From positions 310,001-374,000 of the forward strand of contig JADKKK010000001.1 in NCBI GenBank assembly GCA_016720545.1: a stretch of 64,000 bases of DNA. Direction: 5' to 3'. A model generated the notes under the pieces. It had not been told where the DNA came from. It saw only the letters and a program-made list of their open reading frames with translations, and did no database searches. Position 1 is the first letter of the stretch. The number at the start of each line of letters is the position of its first letter. This DNA comes from Myxococcales bacterium. GTDB taxonomy: Bacteria; Myxococcota_A; Polyangia; Polyangiales; Polyangiaceae. Shown here one piece after another: positions 37,977 to 46,879 of the stretch. The translations under genes were made by a program, and so were the position numbers.

Positions 37977-39851
37977 GTGACGCGAGCGGAATGTTCACCC
38001 CGCGCCCCACGGCGCGAGACGCTCTCCGCGGCGGGTGCCCACCGCCCCTTGGCGGCGCTCGCGTTCGCGGCGGCCTCGCTCGCCTGCGCCGAAGCGCGCG
38101 CCGAGCGCATCACCGTCCGCGGACACAGCGCGTTCGACGCGCGCGTGAGGCGCGATCGCGGAGATCTCGTGGTCGAGGGCGTGCTCCGCGACGACGTCGG
38201 TGAGGCGCTCGGAAAGCAGATCGTCGCGCTCACCCTCGCGCGGCGGGACGCCAACGGCGGCGCGGACCCCGCGACGGACGAGGCGCTCCGCGCGGCGCAC
38301 TCGTGCGGCGTCGGGCTCATCACCGGCCGCACCCGCGGCCTCGAGATCGCCACGGACGGCAGCGGGCGATTTTGCGTGCGCGCGCGCCTCGAGAAGGAGC
38401 GCTTCATCGCGACGCTCGCGTGGAAGGGCGCGCCCCTCCTCGAGGGGACCACGCTCAGCGTGCCCGTCGACCTTGGTCGCCGCGCGGTCTCCCTCGCGTT
38501 CGAGCCTCGCCCACGCACCGTGTCACTCGAGCGAACACCCGCGCGCTTCTTCGCGAGCGCGGAGACCGACGACGAGGGGGTGGCGCAGCCGCTGGCGGGG
38601 CTCCCGCTGACGCTCGCGATCGAGGGCTCGAGCGGCGGCGCGCCGATTCCGCTGGGGACCGCGACGACGGACGCGCGGGGGCGCGCCGCCATCGACGTCG
38701 AGACGCAGCGCCTCGGCCCGCCGCGTGGGACGCACCTCGTGCTGGCCTTCGCCGGCGACGCGGACGCGGTCTCGGCGGAGGCGCGCACGCCCATCGAGAT
38801 CCACTCGCGGGTCACGTTGCGCTCGCCCACGTTGGAGGGCCCGAGCAGCCCGTCGAACCCGGAGGAGGGCATCCCGATCGAGGTGCTCGCGACGACCGCC
38901 GCGGGCCCCGTGTCGGAGGGTGTCGTCGAGGCGACCGTCGGCGACGTCGTCGTTGGGGCCGCGCGCGTCGAGGGCGGGCGCGCCAACCTCGTGGTGACGT
39001 TCTCCGCGGAGGGCGGCGGCACGCGCGAGGTGCGTGTGCGCTACCTGCCGCAGTCCCCCTGGCACCTCGCGGGTCCGGAGGTGCGGGGAGAGCTCGCGCT
39101 GCGCGGGCCAAGCTCGTGGTCGCGCGCGCCGCTCGCGATCGCCGGCCTGCTCCTCGTCGGGTGGCTCGTGGCCGGCCGGAGACGCGCCGTGCCCTCGCCG
39201 GCGCGAGGAGGAGAAGGCGCCGGGGCGGCGCGCGTCCCGACGGAGCGGGCGTCGCTCGAGGTCGTGCCGCACGCCGCGGGCACCGCGCGCCGCGGTGAGT
39301 ACACCGGCACGGTGGAAGACGCCCACGAGGGCGTGCCTCTCGCGCGCGTACGGGTGCGCGTCGAGCGGCGCACCTTCGCCGGCGTCGAGACCCTCGCGGA
39401 CGCGGTGACCGACGACGCGGGACGCTTCTCGTTCGTGCTGGAGGCCAAGCTCCCGGGCGACTCGCTCGCGGCCGAGGGCCCCTTTCACGCGCGCTTCGAT
39501 GAGGCGCTGCCGCAACCCGGCGCCCTCCGCATCGCCCTCATCACGCGCAAGCGTCGCCTCGTGGAGCGGCTCGTCGGTTGGGCCCGGCGCGTCGGCGGAC
39601 CCTACGATGCGCGGCCGGAGCCCACTCCAGGCCACGTTCGCCGTGCGGCCCGGGGGCGCGATGCGGGCGTGGCCGCGTGGGCGGCCGCGGTCGAGCGGGC
39701 CGCCTACGACCATCAGAGCGTCGACGAGCGGGCCGAAGCGGACGTGCTGGAGCTCGCTCCGCGGCCGGATCTCCTCGCGCGCGACGGCGCGGGCCCCCGC
39801 GCGGCGGCCGATCCACGCCCAGATTTGGCGAAGGTGCCGAAGCGCGTTTGA
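37977..39851 (+). CDS. Exported protein with Ig-like and carboxypeptidase-regulatory-like domains
   Basis: The protein has 624 residues from GTG 37977, the last start before a hydrophobic signal (AALAFAAASLACAEARA). A long beta-rich extracellular part (about 45-365) looks like repeated immunoglobulin-type folds (PLTLAIEGSSGGAPIPLGTA; EGIPIEVLATTAAGPVSEGV). One transmembrane helix (APLAIAGLLLVGWLVAG, about 383-399) is followed by a carboxypeptidase-regulatory-like domain (about 438-505; GEYTGTVEDAHEGVPLARVR and DDAGRFSFVLEAK) and a charged cytoplasmic tail. Substrate and partner are unknown. Its stop codon overlaps the ftsY promoter -35 element. Confidence 0.72.
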   Translation: MTRAECSPRAPRRETLSAAGAHRPLAALAFAAASLACAEARAERITVRGHSAFDARVRRDRGDLVVEGVLRDDVGEALGKQIVALTLARRDANGGADPATDEALRAAHSCGVGLITGRTRGLEIATDGSGRFCVRARLEKERFIATLAWKGAPLLEGTTLSVPVDLGRRAVSLAFEPRPRTVSLERTPARFFASAETDDEGVAQPLAGLPLTLAIEGSSGGAPIPLGTATTDARGRAAIDVETQRLGPPRGTHLVLAFAGDADAVSAEARTPIEIHSRVTLRSPTLEGPSSPSNPEEGIPIEVLATTAAGPVSEGVVEATVGDVVVGAARVEGGRANLVVTFSAEGGGTREVRVRYLPQSPWHLAGPEVRGELALRGPSSWSRAPLAIAGLLLVGWLVAGRRRAVPSPARGGEGAGAARVPTERASLEVVPHAAGTARRGEYTGTVEDAHEGVPLARVRVRVERRTFAGVETLADAVTDDAGRFSFVLEAKLPGDSLAAEGPFHARFDEALPQPGALRIALITRKRRLVERLVGWARRVGGPYDARPEPTPGHVRRAARGRDAGVAAWAAAVERAAYDHQSVDERAEADVLELAPRPDLLARDGAGPRAAADPRPDLAKVPKRV

Positions 39852-39877
39852 CATGCGGCGGACGCAGTTTCTATAAG
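39848..39877 (+). promoter_or_regulatory. Sigma70-like promoter of ftsY
   Basis: TTGACA (39848-39853), an 18-base spacer, then TATAAG (39872-39877). The -35 element contains the stop codon of the preceding gene. It is 37 bases before the ftsY ATG. Confidence 0.7.
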
Positions 39878-39914
39878 GTGAGGCCCGTCCCTCGCGTCGG
39901 GACCAAGGAGCGCG

Positions 39915-41240
39915 ATGAATCCAATCGTTATCGTCATCATCGTGCTGGCCGTCGTGGCAGCCATCGCCTACTTCGCGTTCGCCAAGAAAGCGCCGGAAGA
40001 GCTCCCGCCCGCGGAGCCCGCGAAGAAGCCCATCCCCGAGAAGAAGCCGGCTGGCGCCGCGGACACCGCGAAGAAGGCCGACAAGCCCGCCGCCAAGAAG
40101 GCCGAGCCGGAGAAGAAGCCGGAGCCCGCCAAGAAGGCCGAGCCCGCCAAGAAGGCCGAGCCCGCACCCCTCGCCACCACCGCGGTGGAGGCCCCGCAGG
40201 CGAAGTCGCAACGCGAACCGGCCGCCGAGGCCCCGCCCGTCGTCATCGCCCCCATCGCGCCGATCGTGGTCGAGGCCCCGCTCGTGGCGCCGCCCACGTC
40301 GAAGCGCGACGTGCTCGGCCTGCGCAAGGGGCTGAAGGCCTCCCGCAAGGGCTTCATCGCGCGCCTGACCGCGCTCTTCACGGGCAAGAAGGAGATCGAT
40401 CCGGCGATCCTCGAGCAAATGGAGGAGGTCATGCTCTCCAGCGACGTCGGCATCAAGACGACGAGCGCGATCCTCGAGCGGCTCCGCGAGCGCCTGGAAA
40501 AGAAGGAGCTCGACGACGTGGACGCGGTGTGGGCCGCGCTGCGCGCCGAGGCCTCCGCCATTCTGTCGGTCGAGCCGCGCGCCCGCGTCGCCGGCAGGCC
40601 CCTCGTCCTTCTCATGGTGGGCGTGAACGGCGTGGGCAAGACCACGACCATCGGCAAGCTCGCCACCAAGTGGAACGCCGACGGCAAGAAGGTGGCGCTG
40701 GCCGCGGGCGACACGTTCCGCGCGGCGGCCGTCCAGCAGCTCGAGGTGTGGGGCAAGCGCGTGGGTGCGGAGGTGATCCGCGGCAAAGAGGGCGCCGATC
40801 CGGGCGCCGTCGCCTTCGAGGCGACGACGCGCGCGAAGGACGGCAACTTCGACGTCCTTCTCGTGGACACGGCCGGGCGCCTCCACACGAAGGCGCCGCT
40901 CATGGACGAGATCAAGAAGATCCGAAAGACCATCGCCAAGGCCATGGACGGCGCGCCCCACGAGACGTTCCTCGTGCTGGACGCCACCACGGGGCAGAAC
41001 GCGCTCACCCAGGCCCAGCTCTTCAAGGAGGCTGTCGACCTCACGGGCATCGTCCTGACGAAGCTCGACGGGACGGCGAAGGGCGGCATCGTGCTCGGCA
41101 TCTGCGACGAGCTCAAGATCCCGGTGCGCTACATCGGGCTCGGTGAGCGGGCCGAGGACCTCCGAGAGTTTCACGCCGACGACTTCGTCGAGGCGCTGTT
41201 CGGCCAGAGCGATACGGCCGGCGAGAGCTCCGACGAGTGA
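39915..41240 (+). CDS. ftsY: Signal recognition particle receptor FtsY
   Basis: GTPase that docks ribosome-SRP complexes at the membrane. The protein has 441 residues; AAGGAG precedes the ATG. It has an N-terminal membrane helix (IVIVIIVLAVVAAIAYFAF, 4-22), a Lys/Ala/Pro/Glu-rich A domain (about 25-125) with AKKAEP repeats, a four-helix N domain (about 130-220), and a G domain with G1 GVNGVGKTTT (about 236-245), the insert-box motif DTFRAAAVQQLEVW, G3 DTAGRLH (about 318), G4 TKLDGTAKGG (about 382) and the end GLGERAEDLREF. Complete. An N-terminal transmembrane anchor like this is common outside the enterobacteria. Confidence 0.97.
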   Translation: MNPIVIVIIVLAVVAAIAYFAFAKKAPEELPPAEPAKKPIPEKKPAGAADTAKKADKPAAKKAEPEKKPEPAKKAEPAKKAEPAPLATTAVEAPQAKSQREPAAEAPPVVIAPIAPIVVEAPLVAPPTSKRDVLGLRKGLKASRKGFIARLTALFTGKKEIDPAILEQMEEVMLSSDVGIKTTSAILERLRERLEKKELDDVDAVWAALRAEASAILSVEPRARVAGRPLVLLMVGVNGVGKTTTIGKLATKWNADGKKVALAAGDTFRAAAVQQLEVWGKRVGAEVIRGKEGADPGAVAFEATTRAKDGNFDVLLVDTAGRLHTKAPLMDEIKKIRKTIAKAMDGAPHETFLVLDATTGQNALTQAQLFKEAVDLTGIVLTKLDGTAKGGIVLGICDELKIPVRYIGLGERAEDLREFHADDFVEALFGQSDTAGESSDE

Positions 41241-41254
41241 TCCAAGAACCCTCC

Positions 41255-41359
41255 GATTCAGGCAGCAAATGCGAAGTTCACCGCGTGCAGAAGGATTGTC
41301 GTTGAAGCTCGAAAACGCGCATGGTATAGTCCCGCGCACTTTCGCTGTACGCCTGAATC
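41255..41359. promoter_or_regulatory. Widely spaced inverted repeat around the beta-barrel promoter
   Basis: GATTCAGGC (41255-41263) and GCCTGAATC (41351-41359) are perfect 9-bp inverted copies flanking the promoter at 41302-41330. The arrangement resembles two operator half-sites placed either side of a promoter. Confidence 0.5.
41302..41330 (+). promoter_or_regulatory. Sigma70-like promoter of the beta-barrel pair
   Basis: TTGAAG (41302-41307), a 17-base spacer, then TATAGT (41325-41330). The start codon of the first barrel gene lies about 85 bases downstream. Confidence 0.65.
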
Positions 41360-41416
41360 CCTAATCGTTTTCGTTAGTTGCGCACCGTGCAGGGTAGAGC
41401 GGCAGAAGGGGTTGCG

Positions 41417-42493
41417 ATGAAGCAGGCTGGGAATACCCTGACCACTTCCGGCGGTGCGACACGCCGAGGTTGCCTAGGGCAGATGAAGGGCATTCGCCGC
41501 GTGGCGGGCTGCCTTCTCGCGGTGTCGGCGCTCGTGGCCACGCCGCAGGTGGCGTTCGCTCAGAAGGGCGGCAAGAAGCCCCCGGCGGCTCCGGCGGCGA
41601 AGCCCCCGGCGGCTCCGGCGGCAGGTGCTCCCGCGGCGCCCGCGGCGGGGGGTGACGCGATCGAGATCGACGATCCGAACGCGCCGAAAAAGCCAGACAC
41701 GCCGCCGCCAGATCAGCCAGCCACGCCGCCTGCGGGCGGAGTGTCGGGAGGCATCTGCGACATCGACCCGACCGCCTGCCCCAAGCAGTCGGACATCAAG
41801 GCCCTCGCCGACAAGAAGGTGGCGGCCGAGGTGTACGCGGTCGAGCAGGAGTTCGCCCTGAAGAAGGGCCGCGTCGAGGTGAACCCGTACGGTGCGTTCA
41901 CGCTGAACGACCAGTTCGTGAGCCACCCCGCGTTCGGCCTCACCGCGAACTACTACCTCACCAACGTCCTCGCGGTCGGCATCAACGGCAACCTGTTCGC
42001 CGGCCTGAACGTCGACTCGGACTTCAACTTCCAGAACCGCCGCGCGACCCGCGTCGCGGTTCCGCTCACCGAGTACCAGTGGAGCGCGGCCGTACAGTTC
42101 TCGTACGTCCCCATCTACGGCAAGTTCTCGGGGTTCAACGCCTTCATCTTCAACTACGACGTCTACGCGCTCGGCGGCGTCGGCGCCCTGTCGACTCGTC
42201 CGATCGCGGTCATCGACCCCGACAACCGCAAGTTCGACTTCAAGCCGAAGATCGACTTCAACGTCGGCGTCGGCTTCCGCATCGCGTTCAACAAGTGGTT
42301 CGCGGCGACCCTCGAGCTCCGCGATCACATCTACGTTGAGCAGCTCGAGAACATCCAGGTCGGCCGAACGCAAGCCGAGCAGACGGATTCGAACACGTGG
42401 CTCGGCGACAAGCCGCTCACGAACCACATCCAGGCCCAGCTCGGGGTGAGCGTCTTCTTGCCCTTCGGCTTCGAGTACCGGTTGCCCAAATGA
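41417..42493 (+). CDS. Outer-membrane beta-barrel protein, GltA/GltB (NfsA/NfsB)-like
   Basis: The protein has 358 residues from ATG 41417 (GAAGGGG upstream); ATG 41483 would give a more standard signal peptide (RVAGCLLAVSALVATPQVAF). A Pro/Ala linker with DAIEIDDPNAPKKPD, closely like the linker of the GltC-like protein, is followed by a helical segment (CPKQSDIKALADKKVAAEVY) and a beta-barrel (about 150-358) of alternating aromatic strands: VEVNPYGAFTLNDQFVSHPA, KIDFNVGVGFRIAFNKWFAA. It ends SVFLPFGFEYRLPK. It belongs to the myxobacterial outer-membrane barrel family of GltA/B. It forms an operon with the next gene, which starts 21 bases downstream. Confidence 0.82.
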   Translation: MKQAGNTLTTSGGATRRGCLGQMKGIRRVAGCLLAVSALVATPQVAFAQKGGKKPPAAPAAKPPAAPAAGAPAAPAAGGDAIEIDDPNAPKKPDTPPPDQPATPPAGGVSGGICDIDPTACPKQSDIKALADKKVAAEVYAVEQEFALKKGRVEVNPYGAFTLNDQFVSHPAFGLTANYYLTNVLAVGINGNLFAGLNVDSDFNFQNRRATRVAVPLTEYQWSAAVQFSYVPIYGKFSGFNAFIFNYDVYALGGVGALSTRPIAVIDPDNRKFDFKPKIDFNVGVGFRIAFNKWFAATLELRDHIYVEQLENIQVGRTQAEQTDSNTWLGDKPLTNHIQAQLGVSVFLPFGFEYRLPK

Positions 42494-42513
42494 GCGCGCG
42501 AGAGAGGACTGTC

Positions 42514-43374
42514 ATGAAGCGGCGTAACTTCCGTGGCGCGTACGCGCTCGGTATCGCAGGGCTCGTCGGGCTCGGCGTGCTCGGGGTCGAGCGCACCGCG
42601 CAGGCCGAGGAGATTCAGCTCACCGGCCCGCTCGCGGGGGCTCCGCCCGTCCGCAAGCTCCGCCAGCACCGCAAGGGACGCTTCGAGATCGCCCCGGCGT
42701 TCTCGTTTACGCTCCTCGACGAGTACCGGCGGACCATGGTCGTCGGCGCCACGGCCACCTACAACGCGTTCGATTGGCTAGGCTTCGGCGTCTACGGCGG
42801 CTACGGCGCCATCGCGCCGCTCACCGCGCTGAGCGACAACGTGAACGACTCTGCTCCGCGCAACTCGCGGACGGCGGTCAACCTGGACAACCCGTCGAAG
42901 AACGGCGCTGTTCGGAACTTCGGCGCGCAGGTGTCGAAGATGACCTGGATGGTCGTTCCCCAGGTCCAGATCGCGCCGTTCCGCGGCAAGCTCGCGCTCC
43001 TCAGCAAGGTCTTCGTCGACACCGACCTTTACCTGCACCTGGGCCTCGGCTTTCACGGGCTCGAGGAGCGCGCCGACTGCACCAGCGGGGCGTGCACCAC
43101 GGACGTGAAGGCGATGACCTCCCGCGTCGCGATCTCGCCCAACTTCGGCCTCGGGTTCAAGTTCTACACGAGCAAGCTCGTGAACTTCGGCCTCGAGTAC
43201 CGCGCGTTCCCCTACTCCTGGAACCGCGCGGGTCTCGACCAGCGCGGCGGGGGCAACGACGGCAAGTTCCCCGATCAGAAGATCGACAGCAACGATCAGA
43301 CCTTCAAGTTCAACCAGATGATCACGCTCTCAGTCGGGTTCGCGTTCCCGTCGCAGCCCTCGCTCAGCGAGTAG
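42514..43374 (+). CDS. Second outer-membrane beta-barrel protein, GltA/GltB-like
   Basis: The protein has 286 residues from ATG 42514, with GAGAGG upstream. Signal peptide about 1-31 (YALGIAGLVGLGVLGVERTAQA). The barrel runs over the rest of the chain with strands such as FEIAPAFSFTLLDEYRRTMV, DWLGFGVYGGYGAIAPL and FGLGFKFYTSKLVNFGLEYR, and a surface-type Cys pair (DCTSGACTT). It is a paralogue of the preceding protein without its Pro-rich N-terminus. In Myxococcus, GltA and GltB assemble in the outer membrane with GltH and GltK at focal adhesions. Which of the two corresponds to A or B I cannot tell. Confidence 0.82.
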   Translation: MKRRNFRGAYALGIAGLVGLGVLGVERTAQAEEIQLTGPLAGAPPVRKLRQHRKGRFEIAPAFSFTLLDEYRRTMVVGATATYNAFDWLGFGVYGGYGAIAPLTALSDNVNDSAPRNSRTAVNLDNPSKNGAVRNFGAQVSKMTWMVVPQVQIAPFRGKLALLSKVFVDTDLYLHLGLGFHGLEERADCTSGACTTDVKAMTSRVAISPNFGLGFKFYTSKLVNFGLEYRAFPYSWNRAGLDQRGGGNDGKFPDQKIDSNDQTFKFNQMITLSVGFAFPSQPSLSE

Positions 43375-43566
43375 TCGTTTCCTCGTGCCGATGCCGGCGC
43401 GCGCCCTCTCGGGTGCGCGCCGTCTTCCTTTTGTGCGCGGGCGCGTCCGTGACACCTCACCGCCGCGCCCCGTAGCGCACCCTAGGCGCAGTGCAAGCAC
43501 AAGCAATCATGAACTAATTTCGCCAGTTACCCTTCCCTGTGGGGGAGCCCGCGTCACACTTGAACG

Positions 43567-44478
43567 ATGAAGCGTGGGTGGTCAGCGGGCGCTCTCCTGG
43601 GTTGGGCCGAGGTCCTCGCGGCCTCCGCGTTCTCGCTGCTGGCGCCGGGATGCGCGCGAGCGCGTCCGCCCGAGGTCTCGCCGGCGGTCCTCGCCGACGC
43701 GGCCCGAGGCGTGGTCGCCGTCGCCACGGCCGCCGAGGACGGCGCCGACCACGTGACGCTCTGCTCGGGCGCGCTCGTCGCCCCCAACCTCGTGCTCACG
43801 GCGAGGCACTGCGTCACGCGCGCCCTCACCTCGACGCCCGCGTGCGACGCCGAGGGGCACTCGCACAACGGGGTCCACCTGTCCGCCGACGTCGACCCCG
43901 GGCGGATCACGATCTACGTGGGCCGCCGGGTTCGACCCGACGTCGACACGCCCGTCGCGCGCGCCGAGCGCACGCTCCACCCGAAGGGCCGAGTGCTCTG
44001 CGACGCCGACGTCGCCTTCCTCGTGCTCGACCGACCCGTCGTAGGGGCGAGGGTGCTCCCCATGCGTCTCCACGCCTCCGTGGAGGCCGGCGACTGGGTC
44101 GTGCCCGTGGGCTTTGGTGGGGGACCGAACAACATCGTGGGCCTCCGCGTGGCGCGCAACGACAGCCGCGTGCTCGCGATCGGGCCGACCGCGAACGTGC
44201 GCACGGGCGCGGTGCTCGGTCCCCGCGAGTTCGAGGTGGACCAGGCGACCTGCCGCGGCGACTCCGGGGGACCCGCGCTCGACGCGCGCACCGGAGAGGT
44301 CGTGGGCGTCGTGTCGCGCGGCGGGAGCTGTCTCGCCTCGGGAAACCACGTGTACACGCGGGTCGACGCGTACGCGCGCCTCGCCGCCCACGCGTTCGTC
44401 ACCGCGCGGCGCGTCGCCGCGGCGAACCTCGCGCGGCGCGAGGTGGAGCGAGCGGACGAGGCGCGCGCGGCGCGATGA
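43567..44478 (+). CDS. Trypsin-like serine protease (S1 family), putative lipoprotein
   Basis: The protein has 303 residues. A signal with a lipobox-like FSLLAPGC (Cys about 29) precedes a chymotrypsin-fold domain with the complete triad: His in LTARHCVTR, Asp in LCDADVAFLVLD, Ser in CRGDSGGPALD. Cys pairs bracket the His and Ser loops as in secreted S1 proteases, and a trailing helix (about 275-303) is Arg/Ala-rich. It acts in the periplasm or at the surface; the substrate is unknown. It converges with the YihY gene, with 11 bases between stops. Confidence 0.92.
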   Translation: MKRGWSAGALLGWAEVLAASAFSLLAPGCARARPPEVSPAVLADAARGVVAVATAAEDGADHVTLCSGALVAPNLVLTARHCVTRALTSTPACDAEGHSHNGVHLSADVDPGRITIYVGRRVRPDVDTPVARAERTLHPKGRVLCDADVAFLVLDRPVVGARVLPMRLHASVEAGDWVVPVGFGGGPNNIVGLRVARNDSRVLAIGPTANVRTGAVLGPREFEVDQATCRGDSGGPALDARTGEVVGVVSRGGSCLASGNHVYTRVDAYARLAAHAFVTARRVAAANLARREVERADEARAAR

Positions 44479-44489
44479 GGTGCGAGGAG

Positions 44490-45455
44490 TCAGCGGCGCG
44501 CGCCCTCGAGCTGCGCGTTGAGCTCCGCGCCGATGAGCAGCGCGAGGCTCGTGAGCCAGAACCACACGAGGAGGACGGCGACCGCCGCGAGACTCCCGTA
44601 GTAGAGCGTATACTGCCCGAGAGAGCCCACGTAGAGGCCGAACGCCCACGAGATCACGAGCCAGAGCACGATGGCGAGCACCGCCCCGGGCCAGATGCGG
44701 CGACGGACCCCGATCGGGTAGGCCACGGCCAGCCGGTAGAAGATGGCGACGCCGCACACGGCGAACGCGAAGAACGCGCCGAGCCCGAGGGCCTTGTCGA
44801 CGTGGGCGCGCAAGCGGACCGCGGACGGGGGGATGTGGAGCCCCCCGGTCACCGCCGGCACGTCGTGCGCGGCCGTCGCGATCGCTTCCCATCCCACGGC
44901 GAGAAACGACACGGCGCACACGGCGACGAGCCCACCTGCCACGAAGCAGAGCGAGAGGAGCCTCTTCTTCCAATAGGGCCGGCGGGTGGGCACGCTCAGC
45001 GCGCGCTCGAACGCGTCCATCATGCCGTGGACGCCCGACGAAGCGAGCCAGAAGAAGCCACCGAGCGCGAGCGGCGCGAGCTTCAGGTCGGCCGCGGCGA
45101 GACGCTCGAGCTCTCCCCGCGAGATCGTGACGACCGCCGTGGGCGCCGACGTGAACACGGGCGCGAAGAAGGCCTCCACACCGCGCGTGCGCGCGAACCG
45201 GCCGAGCAGCCAACCGGCCACGACCACCAGCGGGAGGAGGCTGAGGAAGAAGTGAAACGCCATGGCGGGCGCGGCGCTGAGCCCGTCGTGGTAGTAGAGC
45301 CCCTCCGCGAGCCGACGGACCGTGCGGCCGAGCCGCATGACCCAGCGGGCGGACGGGTCGAGCGGCGGCGACAGTCTCCCAACGGGCGGCGACTGGGCCA
45401 CCCCCTCAGGCGACGCCGGCGCAGTCGGATTCGCCGGAGGTTCGGGCTGCGACAT
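44490..45455 (-). CDS. YihY/BrkB-family inner-membrane protein
   Basis: The protein has 321 residues from ATG 45455. A Pro-rich cytoplasmic N-terminus is followed by the family's six-helix core: MAFHFFLSLLPLVVVAGWLL (helix 1 with the FHFFLSLLP signature), LAPLALGGFFWLASSGVHGM, LLSLCFVAGGLVAVCAVSFL, ALGLGAFFAFAVCGVAIFY, GAVLAIVLWLVISWAFGLYV and a terminal LLVWFWLTSLALLIGAELNA. The G-AELNA ending is typical. Once annotated as ribonuclease BN, these proteins are probably transporters or permease-like. It is divergent from the DUF3105 lipoprotein gene. Confidence 0.92.
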   Translation of the reverse strand: MSQPEPPANPTAPASPEGVAQSPPVGRLSPPLDPSARWVMRLGRTVRRLAEGLYYHDGLSAAPAMAFHFFLSLLPLVVVAGWLLGRFARTRGVEAFFAPVFTSAPTAVVTISRGELERLAAADLKLAPLALGGFFWLASSGVHGMMDAFERALSVPTRRPYWKKRLLSLCFVAGGLVAVCAVSFLAVGWEAIATAAHDVPAVTGGLHIPPSAVRLRAHVDKALGLGAFFAFAVCGVAIFYRLAVAYPIGVRRRIWPGAVLAIVLWLVISWAFGLYVGSLGQYTLYYGSLAAVAVLLVWFWLTSLALLIGAELNAQLEGARR

Positions 45456-45508
45456 GGCGAGGACGCTTGGATGTGACGCACCCGCCCGCCCCGTGTCAAG
45501 CTCGCGGC

Positions 45509-46147
45509 GTGAACCGTCCCTTGCTTCTCTTGCTCGCGCTCCTTGTCCCGGGCGCGCTCCTGGCCGCGGGCGGGTGCTCCTCCGACGCCGCAAGCGCGGA
45601 CGCCTCGGCGGACGCCTCGCCCGATCGGGTCCGCCTCGCGAAGCCCATCATCATCGACGCCAGGTGCCGCATCGAAATCGACACGCCGGCGCTCCTCGAC
45701 AGCCCTCACGTGGCGATCGACACGCCCGTCACGTACAACTCGAACCCGCCTGCGAGCGGACCGCACTACCCGATCTGGGCGGCGTTCCAAGAGTACCCAT
45801 CGCCCGTCGATCGTCGGTATTACGTGCACGATCTCGAGCACGGCGCCGTCGTGCTGCTCCACAACTGCGCCGCGAAAGACGCGGGCGCCGAGTGCGCCGC
45901 CAACGTCGCGGGCCTGCGCGCAGCGGTCGCGTCGGTCCCCAGCGACCCCCTCTGCGCGGGCACCGAGGTGAGGGTACGGACCATCATCACGCCCGATCCG
46001 CTGCTCGACGTGCCGCTCGCGATCGTCGCCTGGGGGTGGACCTACAGGGCCGACTGCCTCGATCAGCCTTCGCTGAACGCGTTCGTCAACGCGCACTACG
46101 GCCAAGGCCCCGAGGCGGTCTGCGCCAACGGTCAGCCGCAGTTCTAG
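45509..46147 (+). CDS. DUF3105-domain lipoprotein
   Basis: The protein has 212 residues from GTG 45509, chosen because it gives a lipoprotein signal (LLLLLALLVPGALLAAGGC). An Ala/Asp spacer precedes the DUF3105 domain (about 50-205) with its hallmarks NPPASGPHYPIWAAF and YVHDLEHGAVVLLHNC. The conserved His residues suggest metal binding, but the function is unknown. A Cys pair (AECAAN, LCAG) may be oxidised in the periplasm. It converges with the following gene; a GC-rich stem (GCCGCCGGCGGC) lies in the short gap. Confidence 0.88.
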   Translation: MNRPLLLLLALLVPGALLAAGGCSSDAASADASADASPDRVRLAKPIIIDARCRIEIDTPALLDSPHVAIDTPVTYNSNPPASGPHYPIWAAFQEYPSPVDRRYYVHDLEHGAVVLLHNCAAKDAGAECAANVAGLRAAVASVPSDPLCAGTEVRVRTIITPDPLLDVPLAIVAWGWTYRADCLDQPSLNAFVNAHYGQGPEAVCANGQPQF

Positions 46148-46186
46148 AGCGGCTTTCTCCCGCCACCCCACTCGCCGCCGGCGGCC

Positions 46187-46807
46187 TCAGAGACCCTCGT
46201 GCGGATTGTCGGCCGACGGCGCAGGCGGCGCCCCATGGGGGACGTGAGGGGCCGCCTGCGGGGCGGCCGACGCCGCGGGCGCTGCGGGGGTCTCGGGCGA
46301 TGCCTGCGGGGCCGGCGCAACCTCCGTCGCGACCGCGCTCGGGACGCCGCCAACGGGGGCGCTCGGGGCGGCCGCCCCGACGCTGGCGGCGGTCGGAGCC
46401 CCCTCGGGCGAGCTCGCCTCCGGCGCGGCCCCCGCGGGCTCGTGTCTGTCGGACCCGAGCACCTCGCGCTGGAGGGTGGTGGCGACGCTCTCGATCGCGC
46501 GTCCGACCTCGCGCACGCCCGTGACGACGGCGTCCTCGAGCTTGTCCGCGGGCATCTTGGCCGCGGCCGTCTTGGCGGCGGTCTCCACGACGCGCACACC
46601 CGAGCGCACCACGCTCTCGAGCGCCGCCATCGGCACCTTCTCCGACGCGTGCTTCGCGGCCTCTTCGACCTTGTGCGCCGAGGACAGGACAGCCTTCTCG
46701 AGCTTCTCGGTCGGCACTTGCTCGACGGCTGCCTTCGCGCGCTTGAAGAACGCGCCGAGGCTGTCGCTGACCTCCGAGAAGACATCCTTCTTGTCGTCGT
46801 CGCCCAT
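46187..46807 (-). CDS. Amphipathic-helix repeat protein, unknown function
   Basis: The protein has 206 residues and no signal peptide. Residues 1-115 form a run of amphipathic helices in three imperfect repeats with a shared pattern: VPTEKLEKAVLSSAHKVEEA, VPMAALESVVRSGVRVVETA, MPADKLEDAVVTGVREVGRA. These resemble apolipoprotein- or phasin-like lipid/granule-binding helices. The remainder (about 120-206) is Ala/Pro-rich and disordered, ending SADNPHEGL. I do not recognise a family; surface or granule association is an inference. Confidence 0.7.
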   Translation of the reverse strand: MGDDDKKDVFSEVSDSLGAFFKRAKAAVEQVPTEKLEKAVLSSAHKVEEAAKHASEKVPMAALESVVRSGVRVVETAAKTAAAKMPADKLEDAVVTGVREVGRAIESVATTLQREVLGSDRHEPAGAAPEASSPEGAPTAASVGAAAPSAPVGGVPSAVATEVAPAPQASPETPAAPAASAAPQAAPHVPHGAPPAPSADNPHEGL

Positions 46808-46879
46808 GCCAGCATTCTGGGCGCCTGCCTTCGGCGTGTAAAGGCGTGGCGAGCGGGGTGCCTTGCGGTATCACGGGGC

